Origin: Alistipes sp.
GTDB lineage: Bacteria > Bacteroidota > Bacteroidia > Bacteroidales > Rikenellaceae
Direction: 5' to 3'
Assembly (NCBI GenBank): GCA_017560425.1
Contig: JAFZEX010000007.1
Coordinates: forward strand, 1 to 54,038
DNA length: 54,038 bases
Positions 40,120 through 48,868 of this stretch are shown in pieces (within the stretch, counting starts at the first letter, position 1; every line of letters starts with the position of its first letter). The notes beneath the pieces were generated by a model that saw only the letters and a list, made by a program, of their open reading frames with translations, made no database searches and was not told where the DNA came from. A program made the translations under genes and the position numbers.

Positions 40120-42372
40120 TTAAAGGTTAATGTTTAGGCGTATGCCACCATGTATTGGTGCTCCCTTCGAGAAGAACTCCTTGCCAACAGACTTAAAGTA
40201 GAATACGTCGTAATCGGTGTTGGTTAGGTTGCGTCCCCAAAGGGTTATTGTCAGCTCCTTGAGGCGCAGTGTTAGCTGTGCTCCAAAGGTCGAGTAGATA
40301 GGCTGGCGGAGGGTGTTTGCCTCGTTCCAATATATTGCGCCCGACGCTCGCCAATCTGCCGAGAGGGTTATGCCTCGAAGCGTTGGGTTGTCGATAGTCC
40401 AGTTATATGCCGCCATGAGCGATAGGGTGTTCTCGGGGGCGTAGGGTAGGCGGTTGCCAGCGTAGTTGGTTGTGCCGTCGTCGTAGTCACGGAAGCGTGC
40501 GTTGGTGTAGCCATAGTCGGCACGTAGGCTAAAACCCTCGTAGGAGTATGCCGCCGTGAGCTCTGTGCCAAAGCTACGTGCACGTGCTGCGTTCGACATC
40601 ATGCGGCCTGTGCTGTTGCCCTTGGGGAGCACGGTCACCTGCTGGTCGAAGCACTCGATCCAAAAGAGCGATGCATCGAGCGTGAGTCCCGCCACGGGGC
40701 GTAGGTGTGTGCCTACCTCGAAGTTCCAACTTGTCTCGGGCTTATACTCGGTGGCTGTTGCCGAGTCGTAGGTGGTGGTGCCCACTGCCGAGTCGAGCTC
40801 TATGCCGAGGTCCGACATCATGTCGTTCATCATCTTCGACTGCAAGATATCCGAAAATATCTGTGTGTTGTAGCCGCCGCTCTTATATCCACGTGTGATT
40901 GTCGCATATATGTTGCCACGTGCATGGTTATACTCTGCGGCAATCTTGGGCAACACCTCGAAAAAGTGTTGCTTGCTACGACCCTTGAACTCGCTCCTAA
41001 GCTCTTTATAGTCCGTCATCGTGAGGTCGAAGCGGTAGGGTACGGTGGTGTGCGAGTTGTAGCGCATCGAGGTGTACTCGTAGTCGAAGCGTATGCCCGC
41101 AGTGAGCTTCCAACGACCGAGCTCCACTGCCGACTGATGATATAGTGCTGCACCCGTAGTAGGAATACGGAAGTCGCTCTCGATGACGAAGCTGTCTGTG
41201 CCAAACGACATGTTGTTGTCGGGGAATACGGTGTGTAGTCCGTTGTTTATGTTGCCGAGTATCAGCTCGTTGATGCCATCTTGCTTAAACGTCACGGGAG
41301 ATGATATGTCGAGCCACTTGGCAAAGCCAAAGATGCCACATACCCATTGGTAGCGTGAGTTGGTGTCGGCATTGCGGATAACAATATCCTCGGTTATGCT
41401 GTGCTCACGCTGCATCTGCTTAAGCGTGAACATCGACTTGGGCGAGAAGTCCTGGTCGAGAGTCATCTCATCGTTGAGATACTGATAGCTCGTCGTAGAC
41501 TGTAGGCGAATGTTGCGACCTATGTAGCGAGCCACAAAGCCCTCGCTTAGGCTCAAGCGCTCATATCCCGATGGGTCGTTGTACGCAATCGGCGAGTAGC
41601 TGTCGGTTGTGGGGTCGTAGGGGTGGTATGCATAGCCGCCCTCGCTGGTGTATCCCGCAGTGAGTATGTTGTCGAAGTTCCACCCTGCGTTATTAAGCCA
41701 CTTAAGGCGTAGGCGCACCGAGGCGCTATTGCCCTTGTCGCATATGTTATTGGTAAGTGTGTTGCGGAAGTAGCCTCCCGAGTGGTTGAAGTTCGCAGCG
41801 AGCGATATGCCGAGCCTCTCGTATGGTCGATGGTAGTAGGCTGCCGATGCTCGGTACGACGTGAGTGTTGAGTACTCAGCCATGCCACGAAAGCCCTGCC
41901 ACTCGAAGGGTGAGAGGGTCTGTATGTTCATCACGCCACCCGAGGTGTTGCGGCCATAGAGCGTGCCTTGAGGGCCACGTAGAAGCTCAACACGGCGAAT
42001 GTCGTAGAAGTCGAAGTCATAGACATTCTTGTTCATCATCGGAATGTCGTCGATGGTGATGCCCAAGACGGGCTGGTCGATGCGTGAGCCGAAGCCTCGC
42101 ACGTAGATAGATGATGTCATCGACGAGCCGTAGTCGGGCTGGTAGAAGTTGGGTGCTACGAGCGATATATCCTTCACCGATGCTATTCCCTGCATATCCA
42201 TCTGTCGCATGTTGAGCGTGGTGGTGGCTACGTTCGTAACCTCACGCCTGTCGCTCTTTAGCGATGCGGTGATCTGCACCTCGTCGATATGGCGATGCAG
42301 CGTGTCGGCAGGCTCGTGGGCAGCAGCCGACAGCGACAAGAAGAGGGCAAGTATGGTAATATATCTTTTCAC
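40120..42372 (-). CDS. TonB-dependent receptor
   Basis: Start taken at GTG 42372, giving the signal peptide KRYITILALFLSLSAAA; an ATG at 42390 is in frame but lies upstream of the expected transcript start. The approximately 750-residue protein has a plug domain (IDEVQITASLK, SIYVRGFGSRIDQPVLGITIDDIP, VELLRGPQGTLYGRNTSGGVMNI) and a 22-strand barrel ending in a typical aromatic/hydrophobic C-terminus (IRLNINL). There is no N-terminal carboxypeptidase-like domain and no SusD partner, so it looks like a siderophore, vitamin or metal-complex receptor. The substrate is unknown. It is co-transcribed with the small lipoprotein. Confidence 0.85.
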   Translation of the reverse strand: MKRYITILALFLSLSAAAHEPADTLHRHIDEVQITASLKSDRREVTNVATTTLNMRQMDMQGIASVKDISLVAPNFYQPDYGSSMTSSIYVRGFGSRIDQPVLGITIDDIPMMNKNVYDFDFYDIRRVELLRGPQGTLYGRNTSGGVMNIQTLSPFEWQGFRGMAEYSTLTSYRASAAYYHRPYERLGISLAANFNHSGGYFRNTLTNNICDKGNSASVRLRLKWLNNAGWNFDNILTAGYTSEGGYAYHPYDPTTDSYSPIAYNDPSGYERLSLSEGFVARYIGRNIRLQSTTSYQYLNDEMTLDQDFSPKSMFTLKQMQREHSITEDIVIRNADTNSRYQWVCGIFGFAKWLDISSPVTFKQDGINELILGNINNGLHTVFPDNNMSFGTDSFVIESDFRIPTTGAALYHQSAVELGRWKLTAGIRFDYEYTSMRYNSHTTVPYRFDLTMTDYKELRSEFKGRSKQHFFEVLPKIAAEYNHARGNIYATITRGYKSGGYNTQIFSDILQSKMMNDMMSDLGIELDSAVGTTTYDSATATEYKPETSWNFEVGTHLRPVAGLTLDASLFWIECFDQQVTVLPKGNSTGRMMSNAARARSFGTELTAAYSYEGFSLRADYGYTNARFRDYDDGTTNYAGNRLPYAPENTLSLMAAYNWTIDNPTLRGITLSADWRASGAIYWNEANTLRQPIYSTFGAQLTLRLKELTITLWGRNLTNTDYDVFYFKSVGKEFFSKGAPIHGGIRLNINL

Positions 42373-42376
42373 ACTG

Positions 42377-42407
42377 CAAAAGTATACCATTTATAAATAA
42401 GAAACAA
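42377..42407 (-). promoter_or_regulatory. Promoter of the TonB receptor operon
   Basis: Minus-strand TTG (42407-42405) and TACTTTTG (42384-42377) are 20 nt apart. The transcript would start at or just before GTG 42372, giving a leaderless or nearly leaderless mRNA. Confidence 0.55.
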
Positions 42408-42429
42408 CCCCCATAAATGAGGGTTGTTT
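42403..42429 (-). terminator. Terminator of rpiB
   Basis: AAACAACCC pairs with GGGTTGTTT, 25 bp beyond the rpiB stop. The stem overlaps the -33 element of the TonB receptor promoter. Confidence 0.6.
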
Positions 42430-42453
42430 GTGATAGTATGTCGTTAAAATCGA

Positions 42454-42894
42454 CTACTTCTGAATAGGCATCTTGTCCAAGCGACGCTGGTGGCGGCCAC
42501 CCTCGAACTCGGTCTCAAGCCAGATGTTAAGCATCTCGAGAGCCTCGTCGTTAGAGATGAAGCGTGCTGGCATGCACAATACGTTAGAGTTGTTGTGCTG
42601 ACGTGAGAGCTTAGCAATCTCTGGAATCCAGCAAAGAGCAGCACGTACACTCTGGTGCTTGTTCAATGTCATAGAGATACCCTCGCCTGAGCCACAAAGT
42701 GCTACGCCACGCTCCAAGTCGCCATTGTCGATAGCCTCGCCAAGTGCGTGTGCAAAGTCTGGGTAGTCGCACGACTCCTCAGAGTGTGTGCCGAAATCCT
42801 TTACCTCGAAGCCCTTTGATGAGAGGTAGCCCACGAGGAACTCCTTAAGCTCGTATGCTGCGTGGTCGCAAGCAATACCAATTTTCTTTGTCAT
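42454..42894 (-). CDS. rpiB: Ribose-5-phosphate isomerase B
   Basis: The 146-residue protein is a full RpiB: KIGIACDHAAYELKE at the start, DFGTHSEESCDYPDFA, the active-site region RGVALCGSGEGISMTLNK, and HNNSNVLCMPARF. It interconverts ribulose-5-phosphate and ribose-5-phosphate in the pentose phosphate pathway, using an active-site Cys (in LCGSGEG). Length is normal. It appears monocistronic. Confidence 0.97.
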   Translation of the reverse strand: MTKKIGIACDHAAYELKEFLVGYLSSKGFEVKDFGTHSEESCDYPDFAHALGEAIDNGDLERGVALCGSGEGISMTLNKHQSVRAALCWIPEIAKLSRQHNNSNVLCMPARFISNDEALEMLNIWLETEFEGGRHQRRLDKMPIQK

Positions 42895-42968
42895 AGTGTT
42901 ATAGTATTTTTAGGTTGTTAATTGTTATTTCAAATTGTCATACTGAGTATCAATAATGTCATTATCTA

Positions 42969-43061
42969 TGTCATTCTGAGCGTAGCGAAGAATCTCTCGG
43001 TTGGTGCTAACTTTGAATGTTCGTACTCACTGCGAGATGTTTCGCTTTGCTCAACATGACA
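42969..43061. repeat. REP-like palindromic element
   Basis: TGTCATTCTGAGCGTAGCG at the left edge and the imperfect complement ending in CAACATGACA at the right edge enclose about 93 bp. This sequence is a well-known dispersed intergenic repeat of Bacteroidota and other phyla. It lies next to a GIY-YIG gene, as REP-like repeats often do. Confidence 0.75.
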
Positions 43062-43083
43062 TACGATGTCGATGACATGTTGT

Positions 43084-43371
43084 TTAGAACCAATTAGCTG
43101 CAAGGTCAACTCTGTGAGGATTTAACGTTGCTATTAATTGTTCTTTGCGTTCTCTGCGCCAACCCTTAAGCTCTTTTTCTCGAGAAATAGCATTTTTGAT
43201 GTTATTATACTCTTCGAAGTAAAGTAGTATGTCGCACTTATAACGCTTGGTAAAACCGGGCACTTCGCCTAATTTGTGTTCGCTAATTCGTCGTTTAATG
43301 TCATTAGTTACGCCAATGTAAATAGTTGTTGCGCCTCTATTTCCGACGATGTACACCCAGTATTTATACAT
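43084..43371 (-). CDS. GIY-YIG nuclease-domain protein (YhbQ/UPF0213-like)
   Basis: The 95-residue protein is a single GIY-YIG domain: YWVYIVGNRGATTIYIGVT, DIKRRISEHK with the catalytic Arg, YFEEYNNIKNAISREKELKGW with the catalytic Glu. It ends in RVDLAANWF. Such small proteins may act on REP-like DNA, and one lies 23 bp downstream here. It starts 3 bp after typA stops, so it may be read through from typA or be an inserted passenger. Confidence 0.85.
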   Translation of the reverse strand: MYKYWVYIVGNRGATTIYIGVTNDIKRRISEHKLGEVPGFTKRYKCDILLYFEEYNNIKNAISREKELKGWRRERKEQLIATLNPHRVDLAANWF

Positions 43372-43374
43372 TAT

Positions 43375-45177
43375 TTACTCCTTTGATGCACGCTTGCGGT
43401 CTACCTCGTTGAGCAAAATCTTACGCAAGCGGATAGACTTAGGTGTTACCTCTACATACTCGTCCTCACGGATATACTCCAGCGCCTCCTCCAACGAGAA
43501 GATTACAGGAGGTGCAATCGAGGTCTTCTCGTCAGAGCCCGATGCACGCATGTTGGTGAGCTGCTTAGCCTTAGTCACGTTCACGGTGATGTCGTTCGAG
43601 CGTGTGTGCTCGCCAATCACCTGACCGCAGTATACCTGCTCCATAGGCGATATGAAGAACTTGCCTCGGTCCTGAAGCTTGTCGATAGAGTAGGCGTAGG
43701 CTGTACCTGTCTCCGATGCGATGATAGCACCCACCGAGCGGCTCTCAATCTCACCCATCCATGGCTCGAAGTCCTTGAGGCGGTGTGTCATGATAGCCTC
43801 GCCCGCAGTGGCTGTGATCATCGTTGAGCGAAGACCGATGATGCCTCGTGAAGGGATTACAAACTCAAGACGTGTGCGCTCGTTTGCCGACTCCATGTTT
43901 ACGAGCTGACCCTTACGACGTGTCGTAAGCTCGATGACTGTTCCTGCGCAGTCGTCAGGGCAGTCCACGGTCATCTCCTCAACAGGCTCGCACTTAACAC
44001 CGTCAATCTCCTTTGTGATAACCTTTGGCTGACCCACCTGAAGCTCGTAGCCCTCACGGCGCATGGTCTCGATAAGCACAGAGAGGTGCAACACACCACG
44101 GCCATACACCACAAACGAGTCGGCATTCTGACCTGGCTCAACACGTAGTGCGAGGTTCTTCTCGAGCTCACGATCAAGACGCTCCTTGATGTGGCGTGAT
44201 GTCACATACTTGCCATCCTTGCCAAAGAATGGTGAGTTGTTGATGGTGAACAACATAGACATTGTTGGCTCGTCAATAGCGATAGGTGGTAGTGGCTCAG
44301 GATCGGTGTAGTCGCAGATGGTGTCGCCAATCTCGAAGCCGTCGATTCCGACCAAGGCGCAAATCTCGCCACAATCTACTCTCTCGGCCTTAGCCTTGCC
44401 CAAGCCCTCGAATACCATGAGGTCCTTGATCTTGGTCTTTACGAGTGTGCCATCGCGCTTTGCGAGTGTTACGTTCTGACCTGTTGTGAGCGAGCCACGG
44501 GTGATCTTGCCCACAGCAATACGACCCACATATGGCGAGTACTCGAGCGATGTTACGAGCATCTGAGGTGTTCCCTCCACGCTCTCGGGCTCAGGAATTT
44601 CGTCTATGATTGTGTCGAGAAGTGGGGTGATCGAGTCGGTCTTTTCGCCAAGAACGTGCGACATCCAGCCCTGCTTTGCTGAGCCGTAGATGGTCTTATA
44701 GTCGAGCTGCTCCTCAGTTGCGCCGAGCGTAAACATAAGGTCGAAAACCTGCTCATTAACAACGTCGGGGCGGCAGTTCTCCTTGTCCACCTTGTTGATT
44801 ACAACGATAGGCTTCTTGCCCAAGGCGAGAGCCTTCTGAAGCACGAAGCGTGTCTGAGGCATGGTGCCCTCAAAGGCATCGACAAGCAAGATGACGCCGT
44901 CGCACATGTTGAGCACACGCTCTACCTCGCCACCAAAGTCGGCGTGACCCGGGGTGTCAATGATGTTAATCTTGTAGTCCTGGTATATTACCGACACGTT
45001 CTTCGATAGAATGGTGATGCCACGCTCACGCTCGATGTCGTTGTTATCCATGATAAGGTCGCCCGAAGAGTGCTCGTTCTCACGCAGAAGGTTACCCTGC
45101 ATAATCATCTTATCAACGAGGGTTGTCTTGCCGTGGTCTACGTGGGCGATAATTGCAATATTGCGTAGTTTGCGCAT
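43375..45177 (-). CDS. typA: Ribosome-associated GTPase TypA/BipA
   Basis: The 600-residue protein has the translational GTPase G domain ([14 protein letters not shown] at 10-23, [29 protein letters not shown]) and the C-terminal TypA-specific domain ([38 protein letters not shown]). It binds the 70S ribosome and supports large-subunit assembly and stress adaptation. Length is normal. A -7 box (45203-45210) lies 26 bp before the ATG. Confidence 0.97.
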   Translation of the reverse strand: MRKLRNIAIIAHVDHGKTTLVDKMIMQGNLLRENEHSSGDLIMDNNDIERERGITILSKNVSVIYQDYKINIIDTPGHADFGGEVERVLNMCDGVILLVDAFEGTMPQTRFVLQKALALGKKPIVVINKVDKENCRPDVVNEQVFDLMFTLGATEEQLDYKTIYGSAKQGWMSHVLGEKTDSITPLLDTIIDEIPEPESVEGTPQMLVTSLEYSPYVGRIAVGKITRGSLTTGQNVTLAKRDGTLVKTKIKDLMVFEGLGKAKAERVDCGEICALVGIDGFEIGDTICDYTDPEPLPPIAIDEPTMSMLFTINNSPFFGKDGKYVTSRHIKERLDRELEKNLALRVEPGQNADSFVVYGRGVLHLSVLIETMRREGYELQVGQPKVITKEIDGVKCEPVEEMTVDCPDDCAGTVIELTTRRKGQLVNMESANERTRLEFVIPSRGIIGLRSTMITATAGEAIMTHRLKDFEPWMGEIESRSVGAIIASETGTAYAYSIDKLQDRGKFFISPMEQVYCGQVIGEHTRSNDITVNVTKAKQLTNMRASGSDEKTSIAPPVIFSLEEALEYIREDEYVEVTPKSIRLRKILLNEVDRKRASKE

Positions 45178-45202
45178 ACTTAGATATGATTTATAAACGT
45201 GG

Positions 45203-45210
45203 CAAAGATA
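45203..45210 (-). promoter_or_regulatory. -7 box of typA
   Basis: Minus-strand TATCTTTG fits TAnnTTTG. No TTG at the ideal -33 distance. Confidence 0.55.
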
Positions 45211-45326
45211 CGAAAAAAATGGTAAAGTGGTTTTCTCTTTTCAAAGAAAATTAACCTTACTCTCGCATCTGCTCATCTGCTGCCGAATTGCCAGGTAGAT
45301 TATCAATCTAAATCTCGCTTTTTTTG

Positions 45327-45357
45327 TTGGATAATTGCGAAAAATGTGATAACTTTG
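45327..45357 (+). promoter_or_regulatory. Promoter of peptide copy 2 and its lipoprotein
   Basis: TTG (45327-45329) and TAACTTTG (45350-45357) with a 20-nt spacer; the peptide ATG follows after about 60 nt. The -7 sequence is identical to that of the 17731-17760 promoter. Confidence 0.75.
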
Positions 45358-45419
45358 TACTTTCGATAAGTGTGTATCGAGAATTATGGCAAATAAAACA
45401 AATAATAAACTATACGAGA

Positions 45420-45557
45420 ATGTCTAAAAATGTGAATGCTCCGCAGTATGAGTCGCCCGAGCTAAGTGTTGTGGCGATTGCTGTTGAGGCGGGCTTCAGC
45501 CTATCTAATTCTACCCTCGAGAACATCGGTGGCGAGAAGGAGGAGATTGAGTGGTAA
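45420..45557 (+). CDS. Small GFSxSN peptide, copy 2
   Basis: The 45-residue product reads MSKNVNAPQYESPELSVV, then VEAGFSLSN, then an acidic tail ending Glu-Trp. The start is set at 45420, after the promoter; an in-frame ATG at 45324 lies upstream of it. It shares the core of copies 1 and 3, has no signal peptide or cysteine, and is 19 bp ahead of the M64 protease lipoprotein. Function unknown. Confidence 0.8.
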   Translation: MSKNVNAPQYESPELSVVAIAVEAGFSLSNSTLENIGGEKEEIEW

Positions 45558-45576
45558 TCTATAATTTTAAAACAAT

Positions 45577-48500
45577 ATGAAGAGAATAGTATGTAGCATG
45601 CTTTTGCTCGTTATGGCATTTGCATGTGCTGAGTTCGAGGAGCCAAACCTTCCCAAGGTTACTATCGATGCTCCCGATGTGCTCTATGCCGAGTTCGACG
45701 AGGAGGATACTCGCACCTACATCGAGGACGAGAAGTATCTGCGCTGGACTGCAGGTGACGAGATTTCGTTCTTCCCCGTGACCTACAACATGCGCTATCG
45801 CTTTACGGGCGAGTCAGGCTCTAATGGTGGTTCGTTCGAGAAGCTTACAACCGACCTTGTTACGGGCAACGAGCTCGATAACTGCTACGGTGTATATCCC
45901 TATCGCTCGACAACATCAATGACCGAGGTTGGTGTTATTAAGTTTGAGATGCCTGCCCAGCAGCTCTATGCCGAGAACTCATTCGGCCTTGGCGCAAATA
46001 CCATGGTGGCAATCACAAGTAGCAAGTATGACAACATCCTTCGCTTCAAGAATGTGTGTGGCTATCTCAAGCTCAAGCTCTATGGCGAGGGTGTTATGGT
46101 TAAGAGCGTAGCGCTCGAGGGTAACAACGGCGAGAAGCTTGCGGGTGCGGCAACCATTCGTGCATTCTATGGTGGTGAGCCAACGGTTACTATGGCAGAC
46201 AATGCTACTGCTACATTGACCATGGATTGTGGCGATGGCGTTGCGTTGGGCAAGGATAAGGCTGGCGCTACTCAGTTTTGGCTTGTTGTCCCTGCCACAA
46301 CCTTCGAGAAGGGCTTCACTATCACCGTCACCGATACTGCTGGTAATGAGTTCGTAAAGTCTACAACTAAGAGTGTGGCTATCGAGCGCAACATGATCCA
46401 GCCAATGACCGAGTTAGAGGTGGTTATGGCAACAGCACCTAAGAAGCCTGCTAACAACGAGATTTGGTATACCACCACCGATGGCAAAAAGCTTGACTTG
46501 AGTGCCGATAGATTTGGCGCTACAATCACATCGCACGAGCAGCGTGACGATATGTGGGTTGTTACGTTTGGTAGCGACCTTACTATTCTCGGTAAGGAGA
46601 ACTCTTACAACGGAGCATTCGAGAGCAAGAGCACTCTTAAGAGTGTGGTGTTGCCTGATGGTATCACCAAGCTCGGTATGTACTCGTTCTATCGTTGTAC
46701 ATCGCTCGAGTCTATTGTTCTGCCAGCTAACCTCAAAAATATCGGCTCGCAGTCGTTGGTATCAACCAAATTGACCACTATTAATATCCCTGCAAGCGTT
46801 ACCGATATCTCTTATAAGGCATTCACGGGCACACCTTTTACTACCGTAAATGTGTTTGCAACAACACCTCCATCGCTCTACGACAAGAACGAGCTTCCTA
46901 CGGGTGTTACTGTCTATGTTCCTGAGGCATCTATTAAGACCTACGAGCAGCACGCAGTGTGGGGCTACTTCCTAATCAAGGCGCTTCCTGATGAGTTGCT
47001 GAATGGCGGTGGCTCGGAGGGTGGCAACCCTGATAGCGGTGAGGGTGATAATGGTGGCGATGGCGGCTCAGATGATGGTGGCTCAGATGATGGAGGCAAT
47101 GGCAACGAGGGTGGCGATCCCACTCCCGAGGAGCCTGTAACTCCTCCTGCAACTACAACCACCGAGTTGCGCTATACAACATCTGATGGTAACGCTATTA
47201 CGCTTCGTACCTCACATCTCAATGCCTCTGTTGAATCGCACAAAAGGAGTGGTAACGAGTGGGTGGTGTCATTCAACGGTACGCTTACTGCACTTGGTGT
47301 TAGTGGTAGTAACAATGGAGCTTTCGAGAACTGCTCAACGCTAACAAGCATAACTATACCTGACAGCGTTACAGCAATGTATCGTTACACATTTTATGAT
47401 TGTACGAACCTTCAGAGCATCGAGCTTTCTGATAATTTGCAGCTAATCGGCGAGATGTCGTTCTACAATTGTAGCTCGCTTACCGAGGTAACTATTCCTG
47501 CAAGTGTCAAAACTATCGAGGGCGCAGCATTCTACGATTGTTCGAGCCTAACAACCGTGACATGCTATGCTACAACACCTCCAGCGCTTGGCGACGATGT
47601 GGTCTTCCCTGCGGGCGTGACTATCCGTGTTCCTGATAGCGCTGTCGGTGCATATTTGCAGCACTCACTTTGGAAGGCATATACCATCGAAACAATCTCG
47701 GGCGAGGTGAATGACGATGCATTGATGTATGCGCCAAACGACCGTAGCTACATATCTTCGGACTACTCGGCAAATGGTAGTTATGTTGCATTGCAGACTG
47801 CATCGGAGGGTAATGGTATCGACATCGTGTTGATGGGCGATGGCTACTCTGATCGTCAGATTGCGTCGGGTCGCTACGAGGCAGATATGCGCAAGGCTAT
47901 GGAGGCATTCTTCAGCAAGGAGCCTTACACATCGTTCCGTCACCTTTTTAATGTATATATGGTTAAGTGTGTGTCGAAGACCGAGGGTTGTTACTCTGAT
48001 TATACATATGGCGACACGGCGCTCAACTGCTACATCAAGTCTGATGGTGTGTCGATTAGTGGCGATGGCTCTACTATTTATACATACGCACGTGAGATAT
48101 TCGGCGAGCAGGCATATCCCGACAACAACGGCCCACGTACCGATGAGTCTACGCTTATTGTTATTATGAATAGCGATGCCTATGCTGGTGTATGTTATCA
48201 AACATCGCCAAAGTATAACACATCGAAGAACTATGGTAATGGTAATGCATTGACATACTTCTCGTTGTGTGGCGACGACGCTCTGTTTGCCAACCTCCTT
48301 ATCCATGAGGCTGCGGGCCACGGCTTTGGTAAGCTTGGCGACGAGTATTTCTCATCGGGTAATGGCGCTATTACTAACTACTACTATTACGAGATTAAGG
48401 ACTTCGAGCAGTGGGGTTGGTTCAAGAATGTTGATGCTACCGTTGGTGATGCTCTAACATCTGAGACAATCAAGTGGAAGCATTTCCTAAGTGACTCTCG

Positions 48501-48723
48501 CTATTCGGGCCTTGTGGGCATCTACGAGGGTGCATACTCTTTCGCTCAGAATGCCTACCGTCCATCAGATAACAGCATCATGCGCCACGTTAAGGAGAGC
48601 GACGGCAAGTTCAATGCCCCTTCGCGTGAGGCTATCTACTATCGTATCCATAAGCTCGCCTATGGCGACTCGTGGGTCTACAACTTCGAGGACTTCGCAA
48701 CATGGGACGCAAAGAATAGATAA
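45577..48723 (+). CDS. Modular surface lipoprotein: fimbrillin-like, BspA repeats and M64 metalloprotease
   Basis: The 1,048-residue protein has a lipoprotein-like signal (MKRIVCSMLLLVMAFAC). Residues about 35-285 are fimbrillin-like (EDTRTYIEDEKYLRWTAGD, RNMIQPMTELEV). Two BspA-type leucine-rich blocks lie at about 310-470 and 530-705, joined by a Gly/Asp/Ser-rich linker (470-520). An M64 (IgA protease-like) domain occupies about 735-1040 with the zinc motif HEAAGHGFGKLGDEY at 910-924. M64 enzymes are secreted metalloproteases; some cleave IgA. It follows peptide copy 2 and has a terminator at 48743-48770. Confidence 0.85.
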   Translation: MKRIVCSMLLLVMAFACAEFEEPNLPKVTIDAPDVLYAEFDEEDTRTYIEDEKYLRWTAGDEISFFPVTYNMRYRFTGESGSNGGSFEKLTTDLVTGNELDNCYGVYPYRSTTSMTEVGVIKFEMPAQQLYAENSFGLGANTMVAITSSKYDNILRFKNVCGYLKLKLYGEGVMVKSVALEGNNGEKLAGAATIRAFYGGEPTVTMADNATATLTMDCGDGVALGKDKAGATQFWLVVPATTFEKGFTITVTDTAGNEFVKSTTKSVAIERNMIQPMTELEVVMATAPKKPANNEIWYTTTDGKKLDLSADRFGATITSHEQRDDMWVVTFGSDLTILGKENSYNGAFESKSTLKSVVLPDGITKLGMYSFYRCTSLESIVLPANLKNIGSQSLVSTKLTTINIPASVTDISYKAFTGTPFTTVNVFATTPPSLYDKNELPTGVTVYVPEASIKTYEQHAVWGYFLIKALPDELLNGGGSEGGNPDSGEGDNGGDGGSDDGGSDDGGNGNEGGDPTPEEPVTPPATTTTELRYTTSDGNAITLRTSHLNASVESHKRSGNEWVVSFNGTLTALGVSGSNNGAFENCSTLTSITIPDSVTAMYRYTFYDCTNLQSIELSDNLQLIGEMSFYNCSSLTEVTIPASVKTIEGAAFYDCSSLTTVTCYATTPPALGDDVVFPAGVTIRVPDSAVGAYLQHSLWKAYTIETISGEVNDDALMYAPNDRSYISSDYSANGSYVALQTASEGNGIDIVLMGDGYSDRQIASGRYEADMRKAMEAFFSKEPYTSFRHLFNVYMVKCVSKTEGCYSDYTYGDTALNCYIKSDGVSISGDGSTIYTYAREIFGEQAYPDNNGPRTDESTLIVIMNSDAYAGVCYQTSPKYNTSKNYGNGNALTYFSLCGDDALFANLLIHEAAGHGFGKLGDEYFSSGNGAITNYYYYEIKDFEQWGWFKNVDATVGDALTSETIKWKHFLSDSRYSGLVGIYEGAYSFAQNAYRPSDNSIMRHVKESDGKFNAPSREAIYYRIHKLAYGDSWVYNFEDFATWDAKNR

Positions 48724-48742
48724 GCATCTGTCCAACATAAAC

Positions 48743-48770
48743 GAAAAAGCACCCATCTGGGTGCTTTTTT
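48743..48770 (+). terminator. Terminator of the M64 lipoprotein gene
   Basis: AAAAAGCACCC-ATCT-GGGTGCTTTTTT: an 11-bp stem with a tetraloop and T run, 20 bp after the stop. Confidence 0.9.
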
Positions 48771-48805
48771 GTTCGTGGATTTTTGCTATATTAGTTAATT
48801 ATTAA

Positions 48806-48836
48806 TTGTTGTTATGATGAATATTTCGTATATTTG
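48806..48836 (+). promoter_or_regulatory. Promoter of the LysM lipoprotein gene
   Basis: TTG (48806-48808) and TATATTTG (48829-48836) with a 20-nt spacer, 33 nt before the ATG. Confidence 0.75.
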
Positions 48837-48868
48837 TGAAATGAAACCATACGCTAAATACTAATATT

